Shown here piece by piece: positions 55,131 to 64,000 of a DNA stretch of 64,000 bases. The stretch lies in NCBI RefSeq assembly GCF_030463565.1, contig NC_134656.1, positions 1,307,001 through 1,371,000 on the forward strand, written 5' to 3'. Both the position numbers and the translations under genes were made by a program. The stretch is from Pelecanus crispus. Taxonomy: Eukaryota > Chordata > Aves > Pelecaniformes > Pelecanidae. Below the pieces are notes generated by a model that was not told the DNA's origin, searched no databases, and saw only the letters and a program-made list of their open reading frames with translations. Position 1 is the stretch's first letter; each line of letters begins with the position of its first letter.

Positions 55131-55363
55131 GGAGGCCAAGGGCTGAGCAAACACCTTCTATTGGTTTCAACGCAACGGGGACGCCCCGCGCCCAGGCTGG
55201 GGACGAAGCCACGGAGCTGCTCCCACCCGGGGACCCGGCGCAGCCCGGCGGGGTGACGTGCCCGCAGCCGCCCCGGTCCCAGCGCAGCTTCCCGGTCCCC
55301 CGGCCCTCGCCGGTTTTGGGGGTGCGTGCTGGCAAGAGGGGCTGTCCAGGATGCCTGTCCCGC

Positions 55364-57100
55364 TCATGCCGGGCACTGCAGGCTGCAGTAGTCAGCGGAT
55401 TTGAAGAAGCCGTAGATGTTGACGAGGGGGAACATGAGCAGGGCCCCAAGGAGGGAGCCCAGCTGCTCCACTGCTCCGTACCAGACCAGCGCGCTGCGGC
55501 TGCGGCTCCGCAGGATCACCCCGGCCATCACCTTCACATAGGAGAGCGTCCCGGTGAAAAGCACCCAGGAGAGGACCTGGTGACACAGGGCGGGAGAGCG
55601 GTCAGTGGGGCTGGGGACGTCCCCCACCGTGGGGACGGGAGAGAGCGCAGTGACCTCCCCGGGCGAGAGGACCCCGTGACTTACGATGATGGCCTTGCCC
55701 CACTGGGACTGCTGGAGGAGCGGGCAGGGGCTCATCACCGCAATGGCCATGTTGTAGGCGCCAAAACCCATCCCCGCCAAGGTGAGGGTGCCCAGCAGGG
55801 CCAGGGACCTGCAAGAGATGCGCAGGTGACACCAGGCAGCGCTGCCAGCCCGGCGCCGGCGAGCGGCACAGACCCGCAGCATGGGCTGACTGCCCCCGTG
55901 CCAATCCCATCCTCCTTTCCTGGGGTGTCTGTGCTGCTGGGGCACCGGCACTCTGCGGACCCTCTCCCCCCCGGTGCCTTTTCCCCCCACCCCGCTGCAA
56001 AGCGGGGGCCGTTCCTGGGGCAGAAGCCCCTGGGGTGCACCCCACCGCAGCCCCCGGCACCCCGCTACCTACCTGCCGGGCAGGACCATGGCCACGATGC
56101 AGGCAAGAGGGTTGGCCATGGAGCTGAGCGTGGCCGCGAGGTGGTAGGCGGTGTTGCCGTAGGGCAGGCAGGAGTAGGACTGCACGGATGGCAGGACCCC
56201 GTTCGTCAGAGCGCTCACCCAAGCGATGAGGAGGTAGATGAAGGTGAGCTTGGCCAGGGGGTAGAAGACCTTCTCTGGCAGGATGTCCCTAGGCCCCTTG
56301 ACATCCTTCGGGCATGAGCAGCCTCCGCTCAGCCGTGAGCCAGCTCCCTCGTTGGGGATCTGGTCAAATGAGCTCAGCATGATGTTGCTGGGAAACAGCT
56401 GCTGCTGGGAGAGCTCCCACACCTTGGGCTGCCTGGCGAGGAAGAAGAAGGCCAGCAAGCAGGCCAGCATCATTACAGTCATGAGGAGGAAGAAGACGAG
56501 GGTGGAGAAGTTGGCCGGGAGGTAGCGGGTCTCCAGCTGGAAGACGGTGCTCTCCACGGTCTCGTTGTCGGTGGTGTTGTTGACCACGTGGGTAATGTTG
56601 GCGCAGCTGGAGATGCCGGAGCCCTGGCCCAGGGCGATGAGGGCGGGGATCAGCCCGCTGAGCCCTTCGCCTATGAAGAAGGTGGTCAGGTACTGGGGCT
56701 GCAGCTGCATCATGAAGGGCAGGAAGGTGACAGAGGAGGTGCAGTCCACCAGGGCCAGGAAGAAGGTGAGGAGCAGGAATGCGGTGCTGTGGGAGCTCCC
56801 GGTGATGTGGGACGTGTAGTTCCAGAGGAAGGCCAGGAGCAAGCAGGCCACGACACCCACGGACACGACCACGTAGATAACGGCCACCTCCTTCAGCAAG
56901 CCGGGCCGAAAGCGGTGCATGAGGGTGATGAAGAGCGGCCCCACGTTGGCCATCTGGATGATGATGGTGATGTAGGAGGGCAGGTCCCACTGCTCCGGCA
57001 GCACTGTCACCAGCAGCGGCAGCTCAACCCACAGCCCGTTGATGGCCACCCAGGAGCCCGTGCCGAAGACGCAGGCGAGGAAGTGGGTGAGCAGCGCCAT
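55364..57100 (-). CDS. SLC52A3: Riboflavin transporter RFVT3, three coding exons
   Basis: This multipass plasma-membrane carrier takes up riboflavin (vitamin B2). Coding exons: 57100-56073, 55808-55685 and 55576-55364, with phases 2 and 0 and AG/GT borders; total 454 aa plus TGA (human is 469). The N-terminus [20 protein letters not shown] and [20 protein letters not shown] are family hallmarks. About 11 hydrophobic segments can be traced. A loop near residues 165-200 carries several N-glycosylation sequons (NITH, NNTT, NETV, NFST), and a hydrophilic loop with [12 protein letters not shown] follows at about 250-275. The start has a GCCATGG context and an in-frame TAA two codons upstream, which fixes it. 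The length and distinct loop favour SLC52A3 over SLC52A1/A2, and synteny beside SCRT2 agrees. No break was seen. Confidence 0.95.
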
Positions 57101-57143
57101 GGCTTAGAGCTGGCTGCCCGGGCCCAGGAACGACGCTGCCGCA
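57101..57143 (-). other. SLC52A3: SLC52A3 5' UTR part of the ATG exon
   Basis: A CTGCAG acceptor on the minus strand borders the exon at 57143, so at least one noncoding exon lies upstream, probably in the GC-rich region 57,600-58,200. That exon could not be placed with confidence. Confidence 0.6.
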
Positions 57144-57537
57144 CTGCAGGGAGAGGCTTCGATCAGTGGCAGGGTGAGACGCAACCCCCCCGGCCCCTGA
57201 CTCTGGGGCTCCCGTGACCGCCGCTGCCTGCGTTCCCCCTCCCGCAGGCAGGCGGGCGGGCAGGCAGGCGGGCACAGCGGCTCCTCTCCCCCACGCCACG
57301 GCGGTGTGGGACTTGGCAGAGCGACACGGCCTCCCCACATCCCATCCCAGCCCCGCTTTGCCCCCTGCAAGCCCTGGGGACCCCCCTGCTCCCCGCGGGC
57401 GATGAAGCTGTGCCCTCCTGCACCGGGTGCGGGTCCCGCTCGGCTCCGCCTGGGACCTGTCCCGGAGAGCTGAGGCTTGGCAGCACCGGGTGCAGACCCA
57501 GAACGGGCCCCGGCAGGGCATGGAACCGGCCCCAGCT

Positions 57538-57600
57538 CACGGTGTGGCATGGCACAGCGTGGCACAGCCTGGCACGGCATGGCACAGCCTGGCATGGGGT
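57538..57600. repeat. GGCACAGCNT decamer repeat
   Basis: Six or so 10-bp units (GTGGCACAGC, CTGGCACGGC, ATGGCACAGC) form a short array in the presumed first intron or promoter of SLC52A3. Confidence 0.75.
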
Positions 57601-58199
57601 GAGGATGGCTCTCACCTGGGGGCCGAGAGGCCTGGGTGGCTGCTCTGCTGGGAATGGAGGCCTCGTACCTCCCACCGCATCCGCAGGGCAGGGCAAAGCA
57701 GCGCCCGTCTCCTCCCAGCCGGGTCCCGTGCGATCCCAGCAGCTCCAGCGGCCGCGGGGAGACGGCCCGGGGCAGCCCCACCTGCAAACCAGCCCCGGCT
57801 CGTACCACAGTGCTGAGTCAGCAGGCATCCGGCCGCATCCCCTGCCCGCCCCGCTCGCCGGCTCCCGTCCCGCTCCCAGGAAGGGGGGACCCCCCCCCAG
57901 GCCACCTCCCCGTGCCCCCATGGCCCCACGATCTGCCAGAGCACGGCCTCAGCCTCCGCCGTGGCGCCGAGCCCGCCGGAGGAAACCCACGTCTCCCAGG
58001 ACCGAGCTTGGCGGGAGCGACAACCCACCCATGGCTCCGGCGCTGCGGGGAAGGCGTCGGGGACTCGGGCACGGGGCGGGAGCCAGGCGGCAAGCGGGGT
58101 CCCGGTTTGACCGGCCTCTCAGCAATTCCCGGGGCATCTCCCAAGGGGAAACTCACTGCGTTTTGGGGAACCGGCAGCAGCAGCACGCGAGGAGCGAGT

Positions 58200-59580
58200 C
58201 CTGGCTGCCCGAGCGGTGACGTGAGGCAGGCGCGTCACCACCTCCGGATGCGGACTGGTGACGGCCAGGCCCCACGCTGCTCCTCGTCCTGGTCCCAGCC
58301 GGCAGAGTCCCCCCGGGGATGGGGGGCGGCGGGGGGGGACCCCGCAACCCTCCTGCCACGTGCTCAGCAGCGGGGTCCAAAGCTGCGTTTCGGGGCACCT
58401 GTCCTGGGGGGGGAGGGTCCCGGCAGGTCCCGGGGGGACACGTGAGCTGCGGGGACGGTTGGCTGCCGGCACAGGGTGTGATGAGGTAAAAGCGATAAGA
58501 AAAGCGTAAGGAAAAGCTCTGATGTCCTTGGAGGGATGAGCGCGGGCTCCCACTCCCGAGGGGACCCTCGTGGCCAGAGGGGCAAGTGGCCGGGGGCCAC
58601 AGGGGCCCGCTCCCCTCCCAGCCGCCCCCCCCCCGCTAGGGCAGGGGCTGGGGTCAGCCCGGGCATGGGGTCAAGGCCGGAGGGGGCAGGGGCTCAGGAC
58701 CCCCCAGCTCACGCCTCCCCTCCCGGTGGGTCCCCGGTTCTCGTCAGCGCAGCCCCCATCCCCGGGGGGGGGGGCTGTGGGGTCCCGCTCCCCTCTCCCC
58801 GCCGCCGAGCCCAGCTCGTCCCATGCAGCCAAACCCTGGGCACCAGGTGGGGCCTTTCCGCTCCAAACTCCTTCCCGGTGGCCAAAGTCCAACCGTGCCA
58901 CCTCCAGCTTTTCCAGCCAAACTCCTGCCAAGCCCTGGGGACAGCCCGGCCCCTGCCCTTCCCTGCCCCGGGGGGCCGCCGCTGCCCCTCTCCGTCCCCA
59001 TGTCCCCACGTCCCACCTGCACCAGGGACAACCCCATGCCTGCTGCCTGCCCGGCCGCGGCGCGGGCGCTCGCCACGGCGTCACCGCCTGGTCCGGTGCG
59101 CCCCGGGCTTGGCCGGGCGCCAGGGATTTATTCTTGGCGGTGTCCTGGACTTTGCGCTTGACCCCGGTTGAACCGCGTCCCACCTCATTTCAAGCTGCTT
59201 CTCGCAGGTGCGAATGTCAGCCGGTGACATTCCCATCTCTGCAGGGTCAAGGGGTTGGGTTGGGACCCTCGGGGACCCCTGAGCTGGGGCGGCTGTCCCA
59301 TTTTGGGTGCGCTGCGGGGCCGGGCACCTCCGACCCCATGTCCAGCGAGGTGGGACCAGGCAATCCGCCAAGCCGTGGGTCAGTGGGGAGCCACTTGCGC
59401 TGGCCGGGAGGTGACACAGGCGAGGAGACGGGGCCAAGGTCACCCCCAGCAGTGCAAAACCACCCCCCCCAACCCAGCACCCACCTTCCCGGATGCCTCA
59501 CGGCGGCTCTTCCCCCAGCACCCACCGGGTGTCGCTGGGAGAGCAGGCTGCAGCCCTGCAAAACCTGCGGCTGCCTTCTC
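58200..59580. other. GC-rich DNA upstream of SLC52A3
   Basis: No gene was recognised. An AT-richer spot at 58475-58530 (GATGAGGTAAAAGCGATAAG) has two GATA-type cores and could be regulatory. Long frames here continue into the CCTG minisatellite and are not credible proteins. Confidence 0.4.
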
Positions 59581-59584
59581 CAGT

Positions 59585-60975
59585 GGCCTGCCCTGCCTGC
59601 TCCCTGCCTGTACTGCCTGCCTGTACTGCCTGTACTGCCTGTTCCCTGCCTGTACTGCCTGTACTGCCTGCCCTGCCTGTTCCCTGCCTGTTCCCTGCCT
59701 GTACTGCCTGTACTGCCTGCCCTGCCTGTTCCCTGCCTGTTCCCTGCCTGTACTGCCTGTACTGCCTGCCTGCTCCCTGCCTGCCTGCTCCCTGCCTGCC
59801 TGTACTGCCTGTACTGCCTGTACTGCCTGTACTGCCTGCCTGCTCCCTGCCTGCCCTGCCTGCTCCCTGCCTGTACTGCCTGCCTGTACTGCCTGTACTG
59901 CCTGTTCCCTGCCTGTACTGCCTGTACTACCTGCCCTGCCTGTTCCCTGCCTGTTCCCTGCCTGTTCCCTGCCTGTTCCCTGCCTGTACTGCCTGTACTG
60001 CCTGCCTGCTCCCTGCCTGCCTGCTCCCTGCCTGCCTGTACTGCCTGTACTGCCTGTACTGCCTGTACTGCCTGTACTGCCTGCCTGCTCCCTGCCTGCC
60101 CTGCCTGCTCCCTGCCTGTACTGCCTGTACTGCCTGCTCCCTGCCTGTACTGCCTGCCTGCTCCCTGCCTGCCCTGCCTGCTCCCTGCCTGTACTGCCTG
60201 CCTGTACTGCCTGTTCCCTGCCTGTACTGCCTGTACTACCTGCCCTGCCTGTTCCCTGCCTGTTCCCTGCCTGTTCCCTGCCTGTACTGCCTGTACTGCC
60301 TGCCTGCTCCCTGCCTGCCTGCTCCCTGCCTGCCTGCTCCCTGCCTGCCTGTACTGCCTGTACTGCCTGTACTGCCTGTACTGCCTGCCTGCTCCCTGCC
60401 TGCCCTGCCTGCTCCCTGCCTGTACTGCCTGCCTGTACTGCCTGCTCCCTGCCTGTACTGCCTGCCTGCTCCCTGCCTGCCCTGCCTGCTCCCTGCCTGT
60501 ACTGCCTGCCTGTACTGCCTGCTCCCTGCCTGTACTGCCTGCTCCCTGCCTGCCCTGCCTGTCTGCCTGTACTGCCTGTACTGCCTGCTCCCTGCCTGCC
60601 CTGCCTGCTCCCTGCCTGCGCTGCCTGTACTGCCTGCCTGTACTGCCTGTAGTGCCTGTACTGCCTGCCTGCTCCCTGCCTGCCTGCTCCCTGCCTGCCC
60701 TGCCTGCTCCCTGCCTGCCCTGCCTGCTCCCTGCCTGCGCTGCCTGTGCTGCCTGCCTGCCCTGCCTGCGCTGCCTGCACTGCCTGCCTGCTCCCTGCCT
60801 TCCTGCCTGCTCCCTGCCTGCTCCCTGCCTTCCTGCCTGCTCCCTGCCTGCTCCCTGCCTGCCTGTCTGCCCTACCTGCTCCCTGCCTTCCTGCCTGCTC
60901 CCTGCCTGCCTCTCTGCCCTACCTGCTCCCTGCCTTCCTGCCTGCTCCCTGCCTGCCCTGCCTGCCTGCACCTGG
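59585..60975. repeat. CCTG-based minisatellite, about 1.4 kb
   Basis: The array mixes 9-bp CCTGTACTG and CCTGCCCTG units, 11-bp CCTGTTCCCTG and CCTGCTCCCTG units and 4-bp CCTG units. The same longer block of about 310 bp (CCTGTACTACCTGCCCTGCC onward) recurs near 59925 and 60230, so the array has higher-order structure. Units lack stops in most frames, which gives spurious open frames of up to 900 codons rich in Cys, Leu and Pro. Confidence 0.95.
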
Positions 60976-61153
60976 CCCTCTGGGGGGCTGCAGCCAGCCC
61001 CTGCACCCTGCCCTGCTCCGTCCCTGCCCCGCTCCGTCCCTGCCCCAACCACGGGGTTGCAGGGGGGGCAAGGGTGTCCCTGTGCCCCTGGGGCTGCAGG
61101 GAGGGTGCTGGCACAGCTGGGTGCCCGCGGGGGGATAGGTTTTGGGGCGCTGC

Positions 61154-61692
61154 TGTGGTTTAACCCCAGCAAGCAGCTCAGCACCACCCAGCCGCTCGCT
61201 CACCCCCGCCCCGGTGGGATGGGGGAGAGAATGGGAAGGGTAAAAGGGAGAAAAAACGGTGGCTTGAGGTAAAGGCAGTTTCATAGGGAAAGCAAAAGCT
61301 GCATGCGCAAGCAAAGCAAAATCAGGCATGCCCTCGCTGCTGGCCATGGCACACAGGCCTTCTGCCGTGCCCGGGCCAGCAGGGCTCCAGCACGCCTCGC
61401 GGGGACTTGGGGAGGCAAATGCCATCACTCCGAATGTCCCCCGTCCTTCTTCTTCTCTGTTTTTTATTGCTGACCACATCATCAGATGGCCTGGGATATC
61501 CCTTGGTCAGTGGGGTCCCATCCGTGCCCCCTCCCAGCTCCCCATGCATCCCCCTCCGCTTGCTGGCGGGGCGGTGTAAGAAGCAGAAGAGGCCTTGCCG
61601 CTGGGCGAGCGCTGCTCAGCGATAACTAAAACATCCCTGGGTTATCAGCACGGTTTTCAGCACAAACCCCAAACGGTCCCGTAGCAGCTCGT
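61154..61692 (-). mobile_element. Avian ERV LTR, diverged, incomplete
   Basis: The plus strand opens with TGTGGTTTAACCCCAGCAAG and GCTCAGCACCACCCAGCCGC, the same terminal sequence as the LTR at 25.6 kb, and later has GGGTTATCAGCACGGTTTTC. It is a solo LTR fossil on the minus strand, more diverged than its neighbour, and it runs straight into the next LTR. Confidence 0.7.
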
Positions 61693-61866
61693 TGTGGTTT
61701 AACCCGGCAGGCAGCTGAACACCACGCAGCTGTTCGCTCATGCCCCCTCCGCCAGTGGGATGGGGGAGAGAATTGGGGGGGGGGAAAAAAGGGGGGAAAA
61801 TAAAAAAAAAAGTAAAATTCGTGGGTTGAGATAAAGACAGTTTAATAAGACAGAAAAGGAAGGGAA

Positions 61867-61928
<62 letters not shown>

Positions 61929-62301
61929 TAATAGAATATACAAAATAAGTGATGCACAATGCAATTGCTCACCACCCGCCGACCGATGCCCAGCCCGTCC
62001 CCGAGCTGCGGTCCGCCCCCCGGCCAGCCCCCCCAGTTTATATACCGAGCGTGACGTCACCCGGTATGGAATATCCCCTTGGCTGGCTTGGATCAGCTGG
62101 CCTGGCTGTGCCCCCTCCCAGCTTCTCCCTGGCAGGGCCTGAGGAGCTGAGAAGTCCTTGAGTAGCATAAACACTACTTAGCAACAACTCAAACATCAGC
62201 GTGTTATCAGCGTTATTCTCATGCCAAATCCAGAACGCGGCACTGTACCAGCTACTAGGAAAAAAAAAAATATTAACTCTATCCCAGCCAAAAGCGGTAC
62301 A
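61693..62301 (-). mobile_element. Avian ERV solo LTR, full-looking
   Basis: About 609 bp from TGTGGTTTAACCCGGCAGGC to a TACA end. On the minus strand a TATATAAAC box near 62045-62035 and a downstream GTCTTTATCTCAACCCACGA are the U3/R parts. An AAT trinucleotide run lies at 61869-61927. No internal region adjoins it. It is the best-preserved of the LTR copies here, so it is probably the youngest, but its age cannot be computed. Confidence 0.8.
61869..61927. repeat. (AAT)n microsatellite inside the LTR
   Basis: About 19 ATA/AAT triplets, mostly uninterrupted, lie in the R-U5 side of the LTR. Other bird copies of this LTR also have ATT-rich sequence at this place, so it probably grew from a short family run. 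Confidence 0.9.
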
Positions 62302-62309
62302 GGTGCTCG

Positions 62310-64000
62310 GGGAGACCTGGGAGTGGGGAGCAGGACCAAGATGCTGGGAGAAAGCAGGCTGGGGGGGCTCGGGCTGGTCCCGGAGCAGCTGAGGTCCCCG
62401 TGCGCCCACAGGGATGGGGACAGAGGGGACAGAGAGGGGACGGGGAGGGGATGGCAGTCGCCTGTGTTTAATTTGGCAGCACAAAGGAGCAGCACAGCGG
62501 CGCAGCGGGCAGTGAGACCCTTCCCAAGGGCGAATGGCTGCGGTGCAGGGGCAGGGGAGCCCGAGGGGGTGCTGCTTGCGGGACCCCCACGCCGCCGCTT
62601 CACGCTCCTCACCCAAATCCGCCCGACACGTGCTGCCTGCCCTGCCTGCGCCTCCTCCGCCCCCTCCCCGTGCCGCAGCTGAGCCCCCGGCCCCCCGGCC
62701 CCTCGCCCCTCCGCACCCCCGGCAGATGCGAGCGAAGGCCCCGGAGCCAGATGGCAACATTTGGTAGCCGAGCGGTCCCCGGCCACGGGAATTTGCCGGG
62801 CTCCGGTGCCCGGCCGGCCGCAAAGCCCCCTCCCCGCCTGGCCAGGGCTGGGGACCCATCCCCAGCCGCAGCCAGCGCAGGGTGGGCTGCGCAGCGGGGG
62901 TCCCTGAGGTGGGCACGCTGCCCGTGCTGCAGGGGTGCCCGGATGGTGGGAGGGCACGGGGTGGGCTCGGCAGCCCCTGGAGAGCGGGGGTCCGTCCTCC
63001 AGCTGAGCCCTGGCAAGAGCCATCCCCTAATATCTGCTTCCAGCTGGGAGCAGTGGGGATGCTCTTCCTGGGCAGGGGAAGGCTGCTGCTCCATTGCTGG
63101 GGGACAAGGGGGACCCCCTCACCCCAGGGACCACCGGCCGCCCCAGGCGAGTGCGTCTGACCCCTCAGACTCGTATGCGGGGACCCGCTGGCAGGTCACA
63201 GCCGCTGGCCCCTGGCAGCCCCCCGCCCCAGCCCCATTTACATCCCATTTCCATGTGAAAGGAGCAGGTCAAGTTGAAAGTTGAAAGGCTGGAGTGTGTG
63301 GGGGGGTGGCCGGGAAGGGGCCGCTGCCGGAGGTGAGACCCCGACAAAAGGGCTGGATCCCCAGGGCCCGGCGCTCGCCTGGCCACGGGCTGCGGCCCCA
63401 GCCCCGCCGGGCAGCCACCATCTGCGGGGTCCGTGCCGCCATGTGCCGCCGCCACCGCGCAGACAAAGGCCTCGCACCCGGCACGTCCCCATCTGTCACC
63501 TCCCGGGCTCCTGGCCCTGAGCTGCTGCCTGCGGGGACGTGCAGGGAGAGCCGGGTGCGGGCAGCATCCTTCCCTCAGCCCGCGGGCAGCGGGGGGCAAG
63601 GTGATGCTGGGCGCAGCGAGAGCTTCCCCATCCAGTCCCCAAATCCCTTGGGAAGCTGCCCCCACCCCGCAGAGCTGCTCTGCGGACCCCACAGCTGGGG
63701 AAACTGAGGCAGGAGCAGGCGGTGGCTCGCCCCGGGTCAGGGCACGTGGCGCAGGGGCGATTCCCCTTGTGCAAGGCTGGGTGCAGCCTCGGCGCGGCAA
63801 GGGGCTCTAATTAAACACCAGGAATCAGCGCCTGCCCAGATGAGGGGTCTGGGGGGGCTCTGCCTGGGGCTGCCCGAGCCGCGCCGAACCCCGGCTTGCT
63901 GCTCCGCGGGCGCTGCCGGGCACCCGCAGCCACCTCCACCCAGCACATCCAGGGAGGATTTGGCCTCTGAGCATGTTTTTTGCTCGTCGGCAGCTGTATT
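62310..64000. other. GC-rich DNA at the right edge
   Basis: No gene was recognised. AT-richer spots at 62735-62790 (AGATGGCAACATTTGGTAGC, with E-box-like CAGATG and CAAATG on the minus strand) and 63225-63300 (CATTTCCATGTGAAAGG) may be regulatory. FAM110A is a neighbour in human but no part of it was found. Confidence 0.4.

Noticed and set aside
58570-61272. 900-codon plus-strand open frame rich in Cys, Leu and Pro, and similar frames on the other strand
   Set aside because: It follows the CCTG minisatellite, whose units lack stops in most frames. Frames are equally long on both strands and there is no family signature.

Overview
The window is nuclear DNA from a bird. Three things show this: spliced vertebrate genes with GT-AG introns, CR1 LINE tails, and several copies of an LTR seen widely in bird genomes. 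Five protein-coding genes can be read, all on the minus strand: CSNK2A1, TCF15, SRXN1, SCRT2 and SLC52A3. From memory this matches the order on human 20p13, and the block lies on chicken chromosome 20, so it is an ordinary conserved block. The species cannot be fixed from the sequence.

Positions 1-25,000 hold CSNK2A1, the catalytic alpha subunit of protein kinase CK2. It has twelve coding exons that join to exactly 391 codons plus stop, a 3' UTR of about 1.2 kb, a 13.5 kb first intron and a CpG-island promoter. Base composition is moderate to AT-rich until about 24 kb and then becomes very GC-rich for the rest of the window.

Positions 25,000-33,100 are intergenic, with one to two solo retroviral LTRs and several GC-rich tandem arrays. 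TCF15 (paraxis, a bHLH factor; two exons, about 33.1-36.15 kb) follows; as given, its exon 1 carries a one-base frameshift in a G run, probably an error. After a repeat-rich stretch of about 6 kb comes SRXN1 (sulfiredoxin, two exons, 44.0-44.5 kb), then SCRT2 (five-finger SNAG/Snail-type repressor, two exons, 48.2-51.3 kb), then SLC52A3 (riboflavin transporter, three coding exons, 55.4-57.1 kb). No gene was recognised from 58.2 kb to the end, which holds a 1.4 kb CCTG-rich minisatellite and two abutting LTRs.

The genes do not form a pathway. They are separate transcription units: a housekeeping kinase, two developmental transcription factors, an antioxidant enzyme and a vitamin transporter. 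The most unusual items are a 31-bp near-perfect hairpin at 41.74 kb, an exact AP-1/MARE inverted repeat at 42.09 kb, the TCF15 frameshift, a series of different tandem repeats between 29 and 61 kb, and small AT-richer, motif-dense islands in GC-rich noncoding DNA that may be enhancers or 3' UTR elements. Almost all long open frames after 24 kb are by-products of stop-poor GC-rich DNA.
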